Assembly (NCBI RefSeq): GCF_002050515.1
Contig: NZ_LTAY01000048.1
Coordinates: 1-64,000, forward strand
Length of the DNA: 64,000 bases
Direction: 5' to 3'
DNA from: Clostridium thermobutyricum DSM 4928
GTDB taxonomy: Bacteria > Bacillota > Clostridia > Clostridiales > Clostridiaceae
In this document: piece after piece, positions 44,103-53,410 of the stretch
Layout: the number at the start of each line of letters is the position of its first letter
Numbering within the stretch: the stretch's first letter is position 1
Made by a program: the position numbers and the translations under genes
The notes under the pieces: model-generated
Databases searched by the model: none
What the model was told of the DNA's origin: nothing
The model's input: the letters and a program-made list of their open reading frames with translations, nothing else

Positions 44103-45026
44103 TTAATGGGCGGCTAGAGAGTTTTGTCGTGCATTTATTCTCTTTATTTGGAAAATTATTAATGAAGCAATTATTATTATTATTGTTCCTATTAATACAT
44201 TTGTAGTTATCATTTCTCCCATAATTAAAAGCATTAAAATTGGAACTAAAATTGGTTTTATATAGAATACACTTGTTGCAGTTATAGCAGAAGTTTCTTT
44301 CATAGCTCCTAAGAAGAAGAAGAAACCTAAACCTTTTACAACAATACCAACATATAGTAATAAACTAAAGCTATGAGCATTAATACCTTTAATTATAGGA
44401 ATATGCAATATTAGCATAAATATAAACATAACTAAAACACCAAGATAGAATGAAAAACTATTAGTTACAGCTTTTCCGTATTTTCTGATTGTTTTTGTTG
44501 CAAGAACATTAAATAAAGCGATTGAAACAGCACCTAATAAGGCTAAAGTAACACCAATTAAATGTTGTTCAGCATCTTTTCCTGAAGCACCTGTAAATGG
44601 ATTGAATATAACAACAATTCCTATAGCAGCTAGTATTATAGCAATCCAACAACGAGAGTCAAATTTTTCTTTACATACTACTCTTGCTAATGGAACTGTC
44701 ATTATTGCATTTGAACAAACAAGAATTGCAACTATGGCAGGAGTAGTAAATACTAAAGCTTCTTGTAATAAAGACATTCCTATAGAAACTTGTATAACAC
44801 CTAATAGTAAAAAGTACAACCAATCTTTAGTTCCAAGTTTTATATGAAGTTTTCTCATATCTTTTATTGCAAATGGTAATAAAATTGTAGCTCCAATTAA
44901 AAATGCAATTGAATTGATTTGATAAGCATTAAGCTTGTCCATTGCTAAATATTTACCGCTTATTTCTTGAGTACTAAAGCATAATGCAGTTAAAAATATA
45001 AATATATAACCTTTGTATTTTGACAT
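44103..45026 (-). CDS. EamA/DMT family transporter
   Basis: 307 residues, ten membrane helices in two EamA repeats (about 5-140 and 155-295), with KGLGFFFFLGAMKETSAITATSV in the second repeat typical of the family. Substrate unknown; DMT proteins export or import amino acids, nucleobases or metabolites. GAGGAAGG ribosome binding site on the minus strand. It stands alone with a 530-bp region upstream. Confidence 0.85.
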   Translation of the reverse strand: MSKYKGYIFIFLTALCFSTQEISGKYLAMDKLNAYQINSIAFLIGATILLPFAIKDMRKLHIKLGTKDWLYFLLLGVIQVSIGMSLLQEALVFTTPAIVAILVCSNAIMTVPLARVVCKEKFDSRCWIAIILAAIGIVVIFNPFTGASGKDAEQHLIGVTLALLGAVSIALFNVLATKTIRKYGKAVTNSFSFYLGVLVMFIFMLILHIPIIKGINAHSFSLLLYVGIVVKGLGFFFFLGAMKETSAITATSVFYIKPILVPILMLLIMGEMITTNVLIGTIIIIIASLIIFQIKRINARQNSLAAH

Positions 45027-45379
45027 AGTAGATCTCTTCCTTCCTCTTTTGTTTTAAAGTTACAGAATAAAGTGATTATATGAAATTTTCTGAAAATTCC
45101 ACTTCAATTTACAAGCTTAAGTTTTTAGTTTTTTATATAGCCCCATATATAAAAGCCCCCTTTTTATTTAATTTAAAATTTATTAGTAAAAATAATAAAG
45201 TATATTCATATATCTGTAAACCTTATCATAAGGCGTGTGAATTACTACTGAATATTTTTACATTAGTTTATTAGTTGAAATTTTAAAAATAAAATTTACT
45301 AAATAAAATTTGATAAATATAATTTGGAAGTTTTTAATTCTTAAGTTAAGAATAACAAATAAAAATTCCAAAGTCAAAA

Positions 45380-45404
45380 CATTTGTTTAGTTTTTAATCA
45401 AATG
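45380..45404. promoter_or_regulatory. Palindrome upstream of the citrate regulator gene
   Basis: CATTTG-N13-CAAATG, within AAACATTTG (45377-45385) and CAAATGTTT (45399-45407). The same motif with the same spacing lies at the malic enzyme promoter (46633-46657). Confidence 0.7.
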
Positions 45405-45485
45405 TTTAAAAATAGATTTATTTTATTTTTTTTTATTTATTATTAAAAAGTTAATTTAAGTATTTTATTTAGAAAATATGTATGA

Positions 45486-45514
45486 TTGAAAGTTAACATA
45501 AGTTAGAATATAAT
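45486..45514 (+). promoter_or_regulatory. Promoter of the SorC-type regulator gene
   Basis: TTGAAA (45486-45491), 17-bp spacer, TATAAT (45509-45514), 44 bp before the start codon. Confidence 0.75.
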
Positions 45515-45558
45515 AAAAAAAGATTTTAAAAAATAATATATGATTTGAGGTAGTGATT

Positions 45559-46530
45559 ATGAAAGATTATGAAAAAATGAATCAAACCGAAAAACAGGAT
45601 TTTTTAGCTAAATTATCTAGTATGTATTATGATAAATCTATGACTCAATCTGAAATTGCAAATGAATTAGAAACTACTAGATTTAAAGTTTCTAAGTATC
45701 TTCAGGAAGCGAGAGATAAAGGAGTTGTAGAAATAAATATAAATTATCCTAGACAAAGGCTAAAGACTTTAGAAAAAGAATTAGTACAAAAATTTGAACT
45801 TAAAGATGCCATTATAATAGATAATCAGACTTTACCTTATGATGAAATAATATATGCGCTTGGAAAATTTGGAGCAGAATATCTTCAAAAGATAATAGTT
45901 GAAAATGATACTGTAGGTGTTTTATGGGGAAAAACAATATCAAATGTTATTAAACATATGAAACCAACTAATAAGATGCCAATTACTGTAGTTCAATTAG
46001 TGGGATCAGCTGCAAAAGATAATTTATTAATAGATTCACCCGAGCTTATTAGAAGACTAGCTAATGTATATAGTGGAAAATATAAATATTTATATGCTCC
46101 TTTATATATGGATAATGACTATGCTAGAAAATCATTTTTGCAAGAACCTGTAATAAATGATTTAATATTTTCTGCTAGTAAATCTAAAATTGCATTAACT
46201 GGAGTTGGAACTGTAAACGCAGTGTTTGCTTCATCTCTTTGGAAAGATTATTTAGATGATGATATAAATAGAAGAAATGCTGTAGGGTGCATGTATGGGC
46301 ATGTATATGATATTTATGGTAATATAACTGAATCTTCTATAAATCAAAAAGTTATAGGAGTAGATATAAATATAATAAAAAATATAGAGTATAGAATTGG
46401 AGTGTCTTCAGGTAAATTAAAAGCCGAAGCTATACTAGGAGCTTTAAACGGAAATTTCATAAATGTATTAATAACAGATGCTGAAACTGCAACTAAAGTA
46501 CTAAGTTTAAAATCAGGTTTAAAAAACTAA
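45559..46530 (+). CDS. SorC family regulator of citrate fermentation (CitO/CitI-like)
   Basis: 323 residues. N-terminal helix-turn-helix (MTQSEIANELETTRFKVSKYLQEAR, about 29-55) and a SorC sugar-binding-type domain (about 60-320) with DTVGVLWGKTIS and GVGTVNAVF. CitO of Enterococcus and CitI of lactic bacteria belong to this family and activate citrate genes in response to citrate. Position directly before the malic enzyme-citrate lyase operon and the shared palindrome at both promoters support that role. ATG 45559 is chosen because GAGG precedes it. Confidence 0.8.
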   Translation: MKDYEKMNQTEKQDFLAKLSSMYYDKSMTQSEIANELETTRFKVSKYLQEARDKGVVEININYPRQRLKTLEKELVQKFELKDAIIIDNQTLPYDEIIYALGKFGAEYLQKIIVENDTVGVLWGKTISNVIKHMKPTNKMPITVVQLVGSAAKDNLLIDSPELIRRLANVYSGKYKYLYAPLYMDNDYARKSFLQEPVINDLIFSASKSKIALTGVGTVNAVFASSLWKDYLDDDINRRNAVGCMYGHVYDIYGNITESSINQKVIGVDINIIKNIEYRIGVSSGKLKAEAILGALNGNFINVLITDAETATKVLSLKSGLKN

Positions 46531-46532
46531 TT

Positions 46533-46579
46533 AAAAAGGGTTTGTACTATTTATTTAATATAGGTAAACCCTTTTTTTT
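46533..46579 (+). terminator. Terminator of the regulator gene
   Basis: AAAAGGGTTT (46534-46543) / AAACCCTTTT (46566-46575) with eight Ts. Confidence 0.88.
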
Positions 46580-46630
46580 GTTGCTTAAATAACATTTATA
46601 AAAATAAAATATTTTTACAGAAATATTTTT

Positions 46631-46659
46631 AACATTTGTTTAATAATAACACAAATGTT
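46631..46659. promoter_or_regulatory. Operator at the citrate operon promoter
   Basis: AACATTTGT (46631-46639) / ACAAATGTT (46651-46659), core CATTTG-N13-CAAATG. It abuts the -35 box, a position suited to an activator such as a CitO-like protein. Confidence 0.75.
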
Positions 46660-46688
46660 TTGACAGAAGATTTTTATGGTGATATCAT
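46660..46688 (+). promoter_or_regulatory. Promoter of the citrate fermentation operon
   Basis: TTGACA (46660-46665), 17-bp spacer, TATCAT (46683-46688). Confidence 0.8.
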
Positions 46689-46733
46689 CTAAGTATAAAA
46701 TCAAGTGAAAACTTAAGAAGAGGAAGTGTAATT

Positions 46734-47876
46734 ATGGATGTTAAACAAGAGTCTTTAAGATTACATAAAGAAAAGATGGGTGAAATTGAAATTACAGGTA
46801 AATTTAATGTTGAAAATAAAGAAGATTTATCTATAGTTTATACTCCAGGAGTTGCTGCTCCTTGTTTAGAAATTGCAGCTGATAAAGAAAAAGTATATGA
46901 TTATACACTTAAAGGTAGAACAATTGCGGTAATAACTAATGGAACAGCTGTACTTGGTTTAGGGGATATAGGACCAGAAGGGGGACTACCTGTTGTAGAA
47001 GCAAAAGCTTTGCTTCATAAAGAATTTGCTGGAGTTGATGCTTTTCCAATAGCATTAAATGAAAACGATCCAGATAAAATAGTTGAAATATGTAAATCTA
47101 TTGCACCAGGATTTGGAGGAATACATTTGGAAGATATAAAAGCTCCAGAATGTTTTAAAATAGAAGAAAGACTAATAAAAGAATTAGATATACCTGTATA
47201 TCATGATGATCAACATGGAACTTCAATAGCAGTTTTAGCAGGACTTCTTAATTCACTAAAAATTGTGGATAAGAAAATAGAGGATATTAAAATATTAATA
47301 AATGGAGCAGGAGCTTCAGGAATAGCAATTGCAAAACTTTTAATAGCAGCAGGGGCAAAAAATATAGTGTTAGCTGATATAAATGGAGCCTTAGTTGCAG
47401 GAGATAATTCTTTAAATGAACCACAAAAAGAAATTGCAGCTATGACTAATAAAGAAAGAGAAGTCGGAAAACTTGAAGAAATAATTAAAAATAAAGATGT
47501 ATTTATAGGAGTATCAGTAGGAAATATAGTTACTAAAGAAATGATACAAACTATGAATAAAGATAGCATAATATTTGCTTTAGCAAATCCAATACCTGAA
47601 ATTTTACCTAGTGAAGCCAAGAAAGGTGGTGCTAGAATAGTATCAACAGGTAGAGGAGATTTTAAAAATCAAGTAAATAATCTTTTAGTATTTCCAGGAA
47701 TATTTAAAGGAGCATTAAAAGGAAGAGTTACTAATATAACTGATGAAATGAAGATAAATGCAGCAAAAGGAATTGCTAGTTTAATAAGTAGCAAAGATTT
47801 AAATGAAGATAATATAATACCTAGTGTATTTAATAAAGAAGTGGTAGATGTAGTAGCTAATTCACTACTTAAATAG
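46734..47876 (+). CDS. NAD-type malic enzyme / oxaloacetate decarboxylase (CitM-like)
   Basis: 380 residues, the short bacterial form. YTPGVAAPC, HDDQHGTSIAV (metal and catalytic region) and NGAGASGIAIAK (NAD fold) are clear. In citrate clusters of lactic acid bacteria the homologous CitM decarboxylates oxaloacetate produced by citrate lyase to pyruvate. No membrane-bound oxaloacetate decarboxylase genes are seen, so this enzyme is the probable next step after the lyase. It leads the operon, 53 bp before citC. Confidence 0.85.
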   Translation: MDVKQESLRLHKEKMGEIEITGKFNVENKEDLSIVYTPGVAAPCLEIAADKEKVYDYTLKGRTIAVITNGTAVLGLGDIGPEGGLPVVEAKALLHKEFAGVDAFPIALNENDPDKIVEICKSIAPGFGGIHLEDIKAPECFKIEERLIKELDIPVYHDDQHGTSIAVLAGLLNSLKIVDKKIEDIKILINGAGASGIAIAKLLIAAGAKNIVLADINGALVAGDNSLNEPQKEIAAMTNKEREVGKLEEIIKNKDVFIGVSVGNIVTKEMIQTMNKDSIIFALANPIPEILPSEAKKGGARIVSTGRGDFKNQVNNLLVFPGIFKGALKGRVTNITDEMKINAAKGIASLISSKDLNEDNIIPSVFNKEVVDVVANSLLK

Positions 47877-47928
47877 TTTGCTCATTATAAATAACTTAAA
47901 ATAAATTTTAGAAAGGAGGCAATAAAAT

Positions 47929-48981
47929 ATGGGATTTTATGATTTTGAAAAAAATATATTTTACCAGCCAAATAAATCTAAACTTAAAAAAGTAGAAGAT
48001 TTTTTGAAAATTCAAGGTTTAGAATTAGATAATAATATTGATTATACAGTAACTTTAGAAAATAATGGACAAATAATTGGAACAGGTTCTTTTGGAGGAA
48101 ATGTTATAAAATGTATGGCTATTGATAAAGAGTTTAGAGGTTATGGAGTTTCAAATATTATTGCCTCTGAACTTATAAATGAAGAGTATAGGATAGGAAA
48201 CTCAAGATTATTTGTTTTTACTAAACCTAATAATGAAAATTTATTTAATCAATTAGGTTTTTACACGTTAGAGAGAGCTGAAAAAGCCATTATATTAGAA
48301 AATGATAAACACGGAATCGAAAGATATTGTAATAAACTTATAAATGAAAGTTTATATAAAGATATAAATTCAAAAAATTATAAAAATATAGCTTCAATAG
48401 TTATGAATTGTAATCCATTTACATTAGGGCATAAATATTTAATAGAAAAAGCTTCAAATGAAAATGATTTGGTACATTTATTTATATTAGATGAAGATAA
48501 ATCTATATTTCCATCAAAGGTTAGATATGATTTAGTGGAAAAAGGAATAGGTAGATTAAATAATGTAATATTACATAAAGCTAAGGATTACATTATTTCA
48601 AGTGCAACTTTTCCAACATATTTTTTAAAGAATGAAAATGATATTTTAAAGTCTCAAGCAGAACTTGATGCTAAAATTTTTGCAAAATATATAGCAAAAA
48701 GTCTTAACATAAATAAAAGATATGTAGGAACTGAGCCAATTTGTAAAGTGACATCAGAATATAATAAAGTTTTAAAAGAAATTTTACCAGAGAATGATAT
48801 AGAATTAATAGAAGTAGAAAGAAAAACTTTTAATAATGAGGTAATTAGTGCTTCAAAAGTTAGAGAATTTATAAAAGAAGATAAATTTGATGAATTGAGG
48901 AATTTTATTCCTCAAAGTACATATGATTTCTTAAATTCTGAAGATGGAATAGAAATTGTGGATAAAATAAAGAAAATATAA
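47929..48981 (+). CDS. citC: Citrate lyase acetyl-ligase CitC
   Basis: 350 residues: an N-terminal acetyltransferase-like part (about 40-125) and a nucleotidyltransferase-type domain with NCNPFTLGHKYL (HIGH-like). It activates citrate lyase by ATP-dependent acetylation of the thiol of the acyl carrier protein's prosthetic group. GGAGGC ribosome binding site close upstream; 27 bp before citD. Confidence 0.9.
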   Translation: MGFYDFEKNIFYQPNKSKLKKVEDFLKIQGLELDNNIDYTVTLENNGQIIGTGSFGGNVIKCMAIDKEFRGYGVSNIIASELINEEYRIGNSRLFVFTKPNNENLFNQLGFYTLERAEKAIILENDKHGIERYCNKLINESLYKDINSKNYKNIASIVMNCNPFTLGHKYLIEKASNENDLVHLFILDEDKSIFPSKVRYDLVEKGIGRLNNVILHKAKDYIISSATFPTYFLKNENDILKSQAELDAKIFAKYIAKSLNINKRYVGTEPICKVTSEYNKVLKEILPENDIELIEVERKTFNNEVISASKVREFIKEDKFDELRNFIPQSTYDFLNSEDGIEIVDKIKKI

Positions 48982-49008
48982 TTGTCAGTATACAAAGGAG
49001 GAAATAAT

Positions 49009-49302
49009 ATGAATATAGTAAAAGCTGCATCAGCAGGAACAATTGAATCAAGTGATATTCTTATAACAATTCAACCTGGAAACTCAGGTATTGAATTAGA
49101 GTTAAATAGTACAGTAGAAAAACAATTTGGAGATCAAATAAGAAAAGTTATATTAGAAACTTTAAAAGAACTTAATGTTTCTAATGTAATTGTTAGAGCA
49201 ACTGATAAAGGAGCTTTAGATTGCGTAATAAAAGCAAGAGTTCAAGCAGCAGTTGCTCGTGGTACAGAAAGTGGAAAATTTGATTTCGGAGGTGTTAAAT
49301 AA
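49009..49302 (+). CDS. citD: Citrate lyase acyl carrier protein (gamma subunit)
   Basis: 97 residues, usual for CitD. AAGGAGGA precedes ATG 49009; an upstream in-frame start would overlap it. Ser14 in GTIESSD aligns with the serine that carries the phosphoribosyl-dephospho-CoA prosthetic group in Klebsiella CitD. The stop codon overlaps the citE start by one base (TAATG). Confidence 0.93.
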   Translation: MNIVKAASAGTIESSDILITIQPGNSGIELELNSTVEKQFGDQIRKVILETLKELNVSNVIVRATDKGALDCVIKARVQAAVARGTESGKFDFGGVK

Positions 49303-50207
49303 TGTATAAATTAAGAAGAACAATGATGTATGTTCCAGGAAGTAATCCAGGAATGATTAAAGATGCTCATATTTATGGTGCAGATTCAATAATGTTTGAT
49401 TTAGAAGATTCTGTTTCAATAAATGAAAAAGATACTTCAAGACTGTTAGTATTTAATGCCTTAAAAAGTTTAGATTATGAAGGAGTAGAAACTGTTGTAA
49501 GAATAAATGGACTTGACACTCCATATGGAATGGAAGATTTAGAGGCTATAGTTAGAGCACAGCCAGATATTATAAGACTTCCAAAGACAGAAACTGCTCA
49601 AGATGTTATAGATGTTGAAAGAGAAATTGAAAGAATAGAAAAAGAAGCAGGAATTCCTGTTGGAACAACTGGAATGATGGCAGCTGTTGAAAGTGCATTA
49701 GGTGTTATAAATGCTTATGAAATTGCAACTTCAAGTAAGAGATTAATGGGAATAGCAATTGGGGCAGAAGACTTTGTTACTGATATGAAAACTACTCGTT
49801 CTCTAGAAGGAATAGAATTATTAACTGCAAGAAGCCAAGTTCTTTTAGCTGCAAGAGCTGCTGGAATATATGCATTTGATACTGTATTCTCAGATGTTAA
49901 TGATGAAGAAGGATTCATAAAAGAAACAACATTAATAAAACAATTAGGTTTTGATGGAAAATCAGTTATAAATCCAAGACAAATAGATCCAGTTCATAAG
50001 ATTTACACTCCATCACAAAAAGAAATAGATAAATCTATTAAAATAATAAAAGCAAGTGAAGAGGCTAAGAAACGTGGTTCAGGAGTTGTATCATTAAATG
50101 GTAAAATGGTTGATAAACCAATTATAGCTAGAGCACAAAGAGCTATAATGCTTGCACAAGCTGCTGGAGTTGTTATAGATTTTGGAGGTGAAAATAATGA
50201 TAAATAA
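49302..50207 (+). CDS. citE: Citrate lyase beta subunit (citryl-ACP lyase)
   Basis: 301 residues. TIM-barrel HpcH/CitE family: RTMMYVPGSNPGM, DSIMFDLEDSV and GIAIGAEDFVTDM (metal and substrate residues). It cleaves citryl-ACP to oxaloacetate and acetyl-ACP. Translationally coupled at both ends: one-base overlap with citD, 11-bp overlap with citF. Confidence 0.95.
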   Translation: MYKLRRTMMYVPGSNPGMIKDAHIYGADSIMFDLEDSVSINEKDTSRLLVFNALKSLDYEGVETVVRINGLDTPYGMEDLEAIVRAQPDIIRLPKTETAQDVIDVEREIERIEKEAGIPVGTTGMMAAVESALGVINAYEIATSSKRLMGIAIGAEDFVTDMKTTRSLEGIELLTARSQVLLAARAAGIYAFDTVFSDVNDEEGFIKETTLIKQLGFDGKSVINPRQIDPVHKIYTPSQKEIDKSIKIIKASEEAKKRGSGVVSLNGKMVDKPIIARAQRAIMLAQAAGVVIDFGGENNDK

Positions 50208-51735
50208 AATCGGAAGAGAAATACCAGATAATTTAAAAGAATTAAATGATAAAAAAGTATTTAATGGTGAATTTGCTTTAGAACCAACAGGAAGATTAAG
50301 GGGAAGAACTATAAGTAAAATAGAGCCAGGAGAAGGAAAATTATTAGATAGTATAGAAGAAGCTATTAAAAAAGTTGGATTAAAAGATGGAATGACAATA
50401 TCATTTCACCATCATTTTAGAGAAGGAGATTATATTCTAAATAGAGTTATGGATATAATTGCTAAAATGGGGATTAAAAATATCACTATAGCTCCAAGTT
50501 CATTAAATGGAGTGCATTCACCTTTAATAGAACATATTAAAAATGGAGTAGTAAATAATATTTCTACAAGTGGAATTAGAGGAGAATTAGCAAATGAAAT
50601 ATCTAATGGATTAATGGAAAATCCAATAATTATTAGATCACATGGTGGAAGAGCAAGAGCAATTGAAAGTGGAGAAATAAAAATTGATGTTGCCTTTTTA
50701 GGAGTGCCTTGTTGTGATAATTATGGTAATGCTAATGGATATGAAGGAGAATCTTTTTGTGGTTCATTAGGATATGCAAAAGTAGATGCTAAATTTGCTG
50801 ATAAAGTTGTATTAATAACTGATAATTTAGTTCCATATCCAAATGTACCAGCAAGTATTGAGCAAGTTGATGTTGATTATGTAGTTAAAATAGATCAAAT
50901 TGGTAATCCATCTGGAATAGTTTCAGGAGCAACTAGATATACAAAAGATCCAAGAGAATTATTAATTGCAAAATATGCTTCTCAAGTTATGTTTGCATCA
51001 GGATATTTTAAAGATGGATTTTCAATGCAATGTGGAACTGGTGGAGCTTCATTAGCTGTTGCTAGATTTTTAAAAGATAAAATGATTGAAGAAGATATAA
51101 AAGCTAGTTTTGCTTTAGGTGGGATAACTGGACAATTTGTAGAAATGCATGAGGAAGGATTAGTGGGAAAGCTTTTTGATACACAAAGTTTTGATTTAAG
51201 AGCAGCTAAATCAATTGGAAAAAATCCAAATCACTATGAAATTGATGCATCATTCTATGCAAATCCACATAATAAAGGATGTGCAGTAAATCTTTTAGAT
51301 TTTGTAATATTAAGTGCATTAGAAGTTGATACTAATTTTAACGTAAATGTTATTACAGGTTCTGATGGAGTTTTAAGAGGAGCATCAGGTGGACATTGTG
51401 ATACAGCAGCAGGAGCAAAGCTTTCTATGATAGTTTGCCCATTAGTTAGAGGAAGAATCCCAACAATTGTTGATAATGTTATTACTACAATTACTCCAGG
51501 AGAGAGTATAGATGTAGTGGTTACAGATAGAGGAATTGCAGTAAATCCAAAGAGAACTGATTTAATAGAAAGATTATCAAAGACAAGTATACCTATGTTT
51601 ACAATAGAAGAATTAAAAGAAAAAGCTTATAAATTAACTGGAAAACCAAAAGCTATTGAATTTGAAGATAAAGTTGTAGCTGTTGTAGAATATAGAGATG
51701 GTTCTATTATAGATGTTATAAGAAAAGTTAAATAA
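50197..51735 (+). CDS. citF: Citrate lyase alpha subunit (citrate:acetyl-ACP transferase)
   Basis: 512 residues, normal length. FHHHFREGDY, GGRARAIESGE and CGTGGASLAVARF are typical of CitF, a CoA-transferase-like protein that swaps acetyl for citrate on the carrier. GGAGGTG (50184-50190) lies 6 nt before ATG 50197. It is followed by a strong intercistronic hairpin before citX. Confidence 0.95.
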   Translation: MINKIGREIPDNLKELNDKKVFNGEFALEPTGRLRGRTISKIEPGEGKLLDSIEEAIKKVGLKDGMTISFHHHFREGDYILNRVMDIIAKMGIKNITIAPSSLNGVHSPLIEHIKNGVVNNISTSGIRGELANEISNGLMENPIIIRSHGGRARAIESGEIKIDVAFLGVPCCDNYGNANGYEGESFCGSLGYAKVDAKFADKVVLITDNLVPYPNVPASIEQVDVDYVVKIDQIGNPSGIVSGATRYTKDPRELLIAKYASQVMFASGYFKDGFSMQCGTGGASLAVARFLKDKMIEEDIKASFALGGITGQFVEMHEEGLVGKLFDTQSFDLRAAKSIGKNPNHYEIDASFYANPHNKGCAVNLLDFVILSALEVDTNFNVNVITGSDGVLRGASGGHCDTAAGAKLSMIVCPLVRGRIPTIVDNVITTITPGESIDVVVTDRGIAVNPKRTDLIERLSKTSIPMFTIEELKEKAYKLTGKPKAIEFEDKVVAVVEYRDGSIIDVIRKVK

Positions 51736-51745
51736 TAATTATATA

Positions 51746-51802
51746 AGGAGGTATCTTAAATAAAGCTATTAGATTAAATTTTAGTTTATAAAGGTATCTC
51801 CT
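51746..51802 (+). other. Intercistronic hairpin between citF and citX
   Basis: AGGAGGTATCTT (51746-51757) pairs with AAGGTATCTCCT (51791-51802), 12 pairs including two G-U. The left arm contains a perfect ribosome-binding-like AGGAGG that is not followed by a start codon. It may reduce or stabilise the downstream citXG mRNA. Confidence 0.6.
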
Positions 51803-51832
51803 AATTTTACATAATAGAAAGTGGTGAATACT

Positions 51833-52363
51833 ATGAATGCTGATGAATTAATATTTAAAATTTTAGAAGGAAAAGAAAAAAGAGCGTTAAGACAAAGAGA
51901 GCTTTTAGAAACATATAAAAATACGTTAATTTCTTTTACTTTGAATATACCTGGAATTTATAAGTTAAGTGATAAATATAAATTAGTTTTTAATGAAGGT
52001 ATTAATCTTATAGAAAAAACTTTAAAAAATGAAAATATAAAAGTTATATATTCTGAGAAAATAGAAAGAGAATCAGGATATGAATTTTTTTGCTTAGTAG
52101 ATTCACCAGCTAAAGAAATAAAGAAACATATGATTAATATAGAATATGTTTCTTTACTAGGTAGATTATTTGATATAGATGTATTTGATAAAAACGGAGA
52201 ACTTTTAAGTAGAGCAAATTTTAATATAGGAAAAAGAAAATGTTTAGTTTGTGAAAAAGATGCAGTGGTTTGTTCAAGAGAGAGAGCTCATAGTATAGAA
52301 GAAGTTATAAGAGCTATAGATATATTAATAGATAAATTTGTTGAGGAGAACACTAATGTTTGA
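51833..52363 (+). CDS. citX: Apo-citrate lyase phosphoribosyl-dephospho-CoA transferase
   Basis: 176 residues. Motifs of CitX: GRLFDIDVF, ISRANF-type segment LSRANFNIG and KCLVCEKDAVVCSRERAHS. It attaches the prosthetic group to CitD serine. ATG 51833 is used; the ribosome binding site GTGGTGA is only fair. Its last 8 bp overlap citG. Confidence 0.9.
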   Translation: MNADELIFKILEGKEKRALRQRELLETYKNTLISFTLNIPGIYKLSDKYKLVFNEGINLIEKTLKNENIKVIYSEKIERESGYEFFCLVDSPAKEIKKHMINIEYVSLLGRLFDIDVFDKNGELLSRANFNIGKRKCLVCEKDAVVCSRERAHSIEEVIRAIDILIDKFVEENTNV

Positions 52364-53201
52364 TATTTCATTTAAATTATCAGAATTTGCTATACAAGCT
52401 ATGCTATATGAAGTTTCATGTTTTCCATCACCTGGATTAGTTTCACCAATATCTAATGGCTCTCATAAAGATATGAATTTCTATACTTTTATTGATAGTA
52501 CATCAGCTTTAAATAAATATATGTTTGAATTTGCTTTAGAAGGTTTTAGAGAAAAGGATTTAAAAATATTATTTTCTAAGTTAAGAGAAATAGGAATAAA
52601 AGCAGAGACTGAAATGTTTAATAAAACTAAAGGAATAAATACTCATAAAGGAATGATATTTCTTATGGGAATAACTTTAGCAGCTATTTCATATACAATA
52701 TCTAATAATAACGAATTTAAATATATAAAGAATGCTATAAAAAGTATGTGTAAAGGCTTAACAGATGAACTTCTGAAAGTAGAAAAAAATTCTAGAAATT
52801 TATCTCATGGAGAAAAATTATATTTAGAATACGGTATAACAGGAGTTAGAGGAGAAGCAGAAAATGGAATTCCACTTGCATTTGATTTAGGGTTATCACA
52901 TTATGAAAAATTTAAAGATCTAGATAATCAAAAAAGGTTAATAAATACATTATTAGTGATAATGAGTAAGTGTGATGATTCAACTATATTACACAGACAT
53001 AATTTTAAAACTTTAAATTATGTTAAAAACAAAGCTAAAGAAGTCTTAAAATTTGGTGGAATGTATAGAGCAGATAGTATAGAAGTTTTAAATGAATTAA
53101 ATAATGAATTTATAAAGAAAAATATTAGTCCAGGAGGAAGTGCAGATATATTAGCTATAGTAGTACTTTTAGATTTAGTAAAAAAAGAGTTTTTTTATTA
53201 A
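52356..53201 (+). CDS. citG: Triphosphoribosyl-dephospho-CoA synthase
   Basis: 281 residues. CitG family: EVSCFPSPGLVSP, NTHKGMIFLMG and GARGEAE-like GVRGEAENGIPLAF. It makes the prosthetic-group precursor from ATP and dephospho-CoA. GAGGAG (52343-52348) precedes ATG 52356, which overlaps the end of citX. Last gene of the operon; the terminator at 53374 is shared. Confidence 0.92.
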   Translation: MFDISFKLSEFAIQAMLYEVSCFPSPGLVSPISNGSHKDMNFYTFIDSTSALNKYMFEFALEGFREKDLKILFSKLREIGIKAETEMFNKTKGINTHKGMIFLMGITLAAISYTISNNNEFKYIKNAIKSMCKGLTDELLKVEKNSRNLSHGEKLYLEYGITGVRGEAENGIPLAFDLGLSHYEKFKDLDNQKRLINTLLVIMSKCDDSTILHRHNFKTLNYVKNKAKEVLKFGGMYRADSIEVLNELNNEFIKKNISPGGSADILAIVVLLDLVKKEFFY

Positions 53202-53373
53202 ATAAAATTCACATAAAGTATGAATTAGTTATCACAATATAGGGAAGTTTTCATAATATATATTAAGAAGTTAATGAAAGTATTAGACAGTATATAGTCA
53301 TTATAATTGATTAAAGAAACCATAAATAAAATATATTTGTTAATTAAAAAAGTTTATTAAAATAAAAAAGAAA

Positions 53374-53410
53374 AGCTATTTCAAGTAATACTTGAAATAG
53401 CTTATTTTTT
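53374..53410. terminator. Bidirectional terminator between citG and an MFS gene
   Basis: AAGCTATTTCAAG (53374-53386) / CTTGAAATAGCTT (53392-53404) with T-run on the plus side and A-run on the minus side. Confidence 0.88.

Larger units (their letters stand above)
45027..45558. other. Intergenic region between EamA gene and citrate regulator
   Basis: 532 bp, strongly AT-rich. It holds a 9-bp AT inverted repeat TTTTATATA / TATATAAAA (45131-45154) followed by GCCCCC, the palindrome at 45380 and the promoter at 45486. A short reading frame inside (45080-45274) has no ribosome binding site and is not counted as a gene. No riboswitch is recognised. Confidence 0.6.

Noticed and set aside
45080-45274. 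64-codon reading frame in the intergenic region
   Set aside because: No ribosome binding site, low complexity, and it overlaps the likely leader of the divergent EamA gene.
45027-45380. Riboswitch upstream of the EamA transporter gene
   Set aside because: The leader has a weak AT hairpin only; I see no conserved core of the guanidine, SAM, purine, lysine or cobalamin classes.
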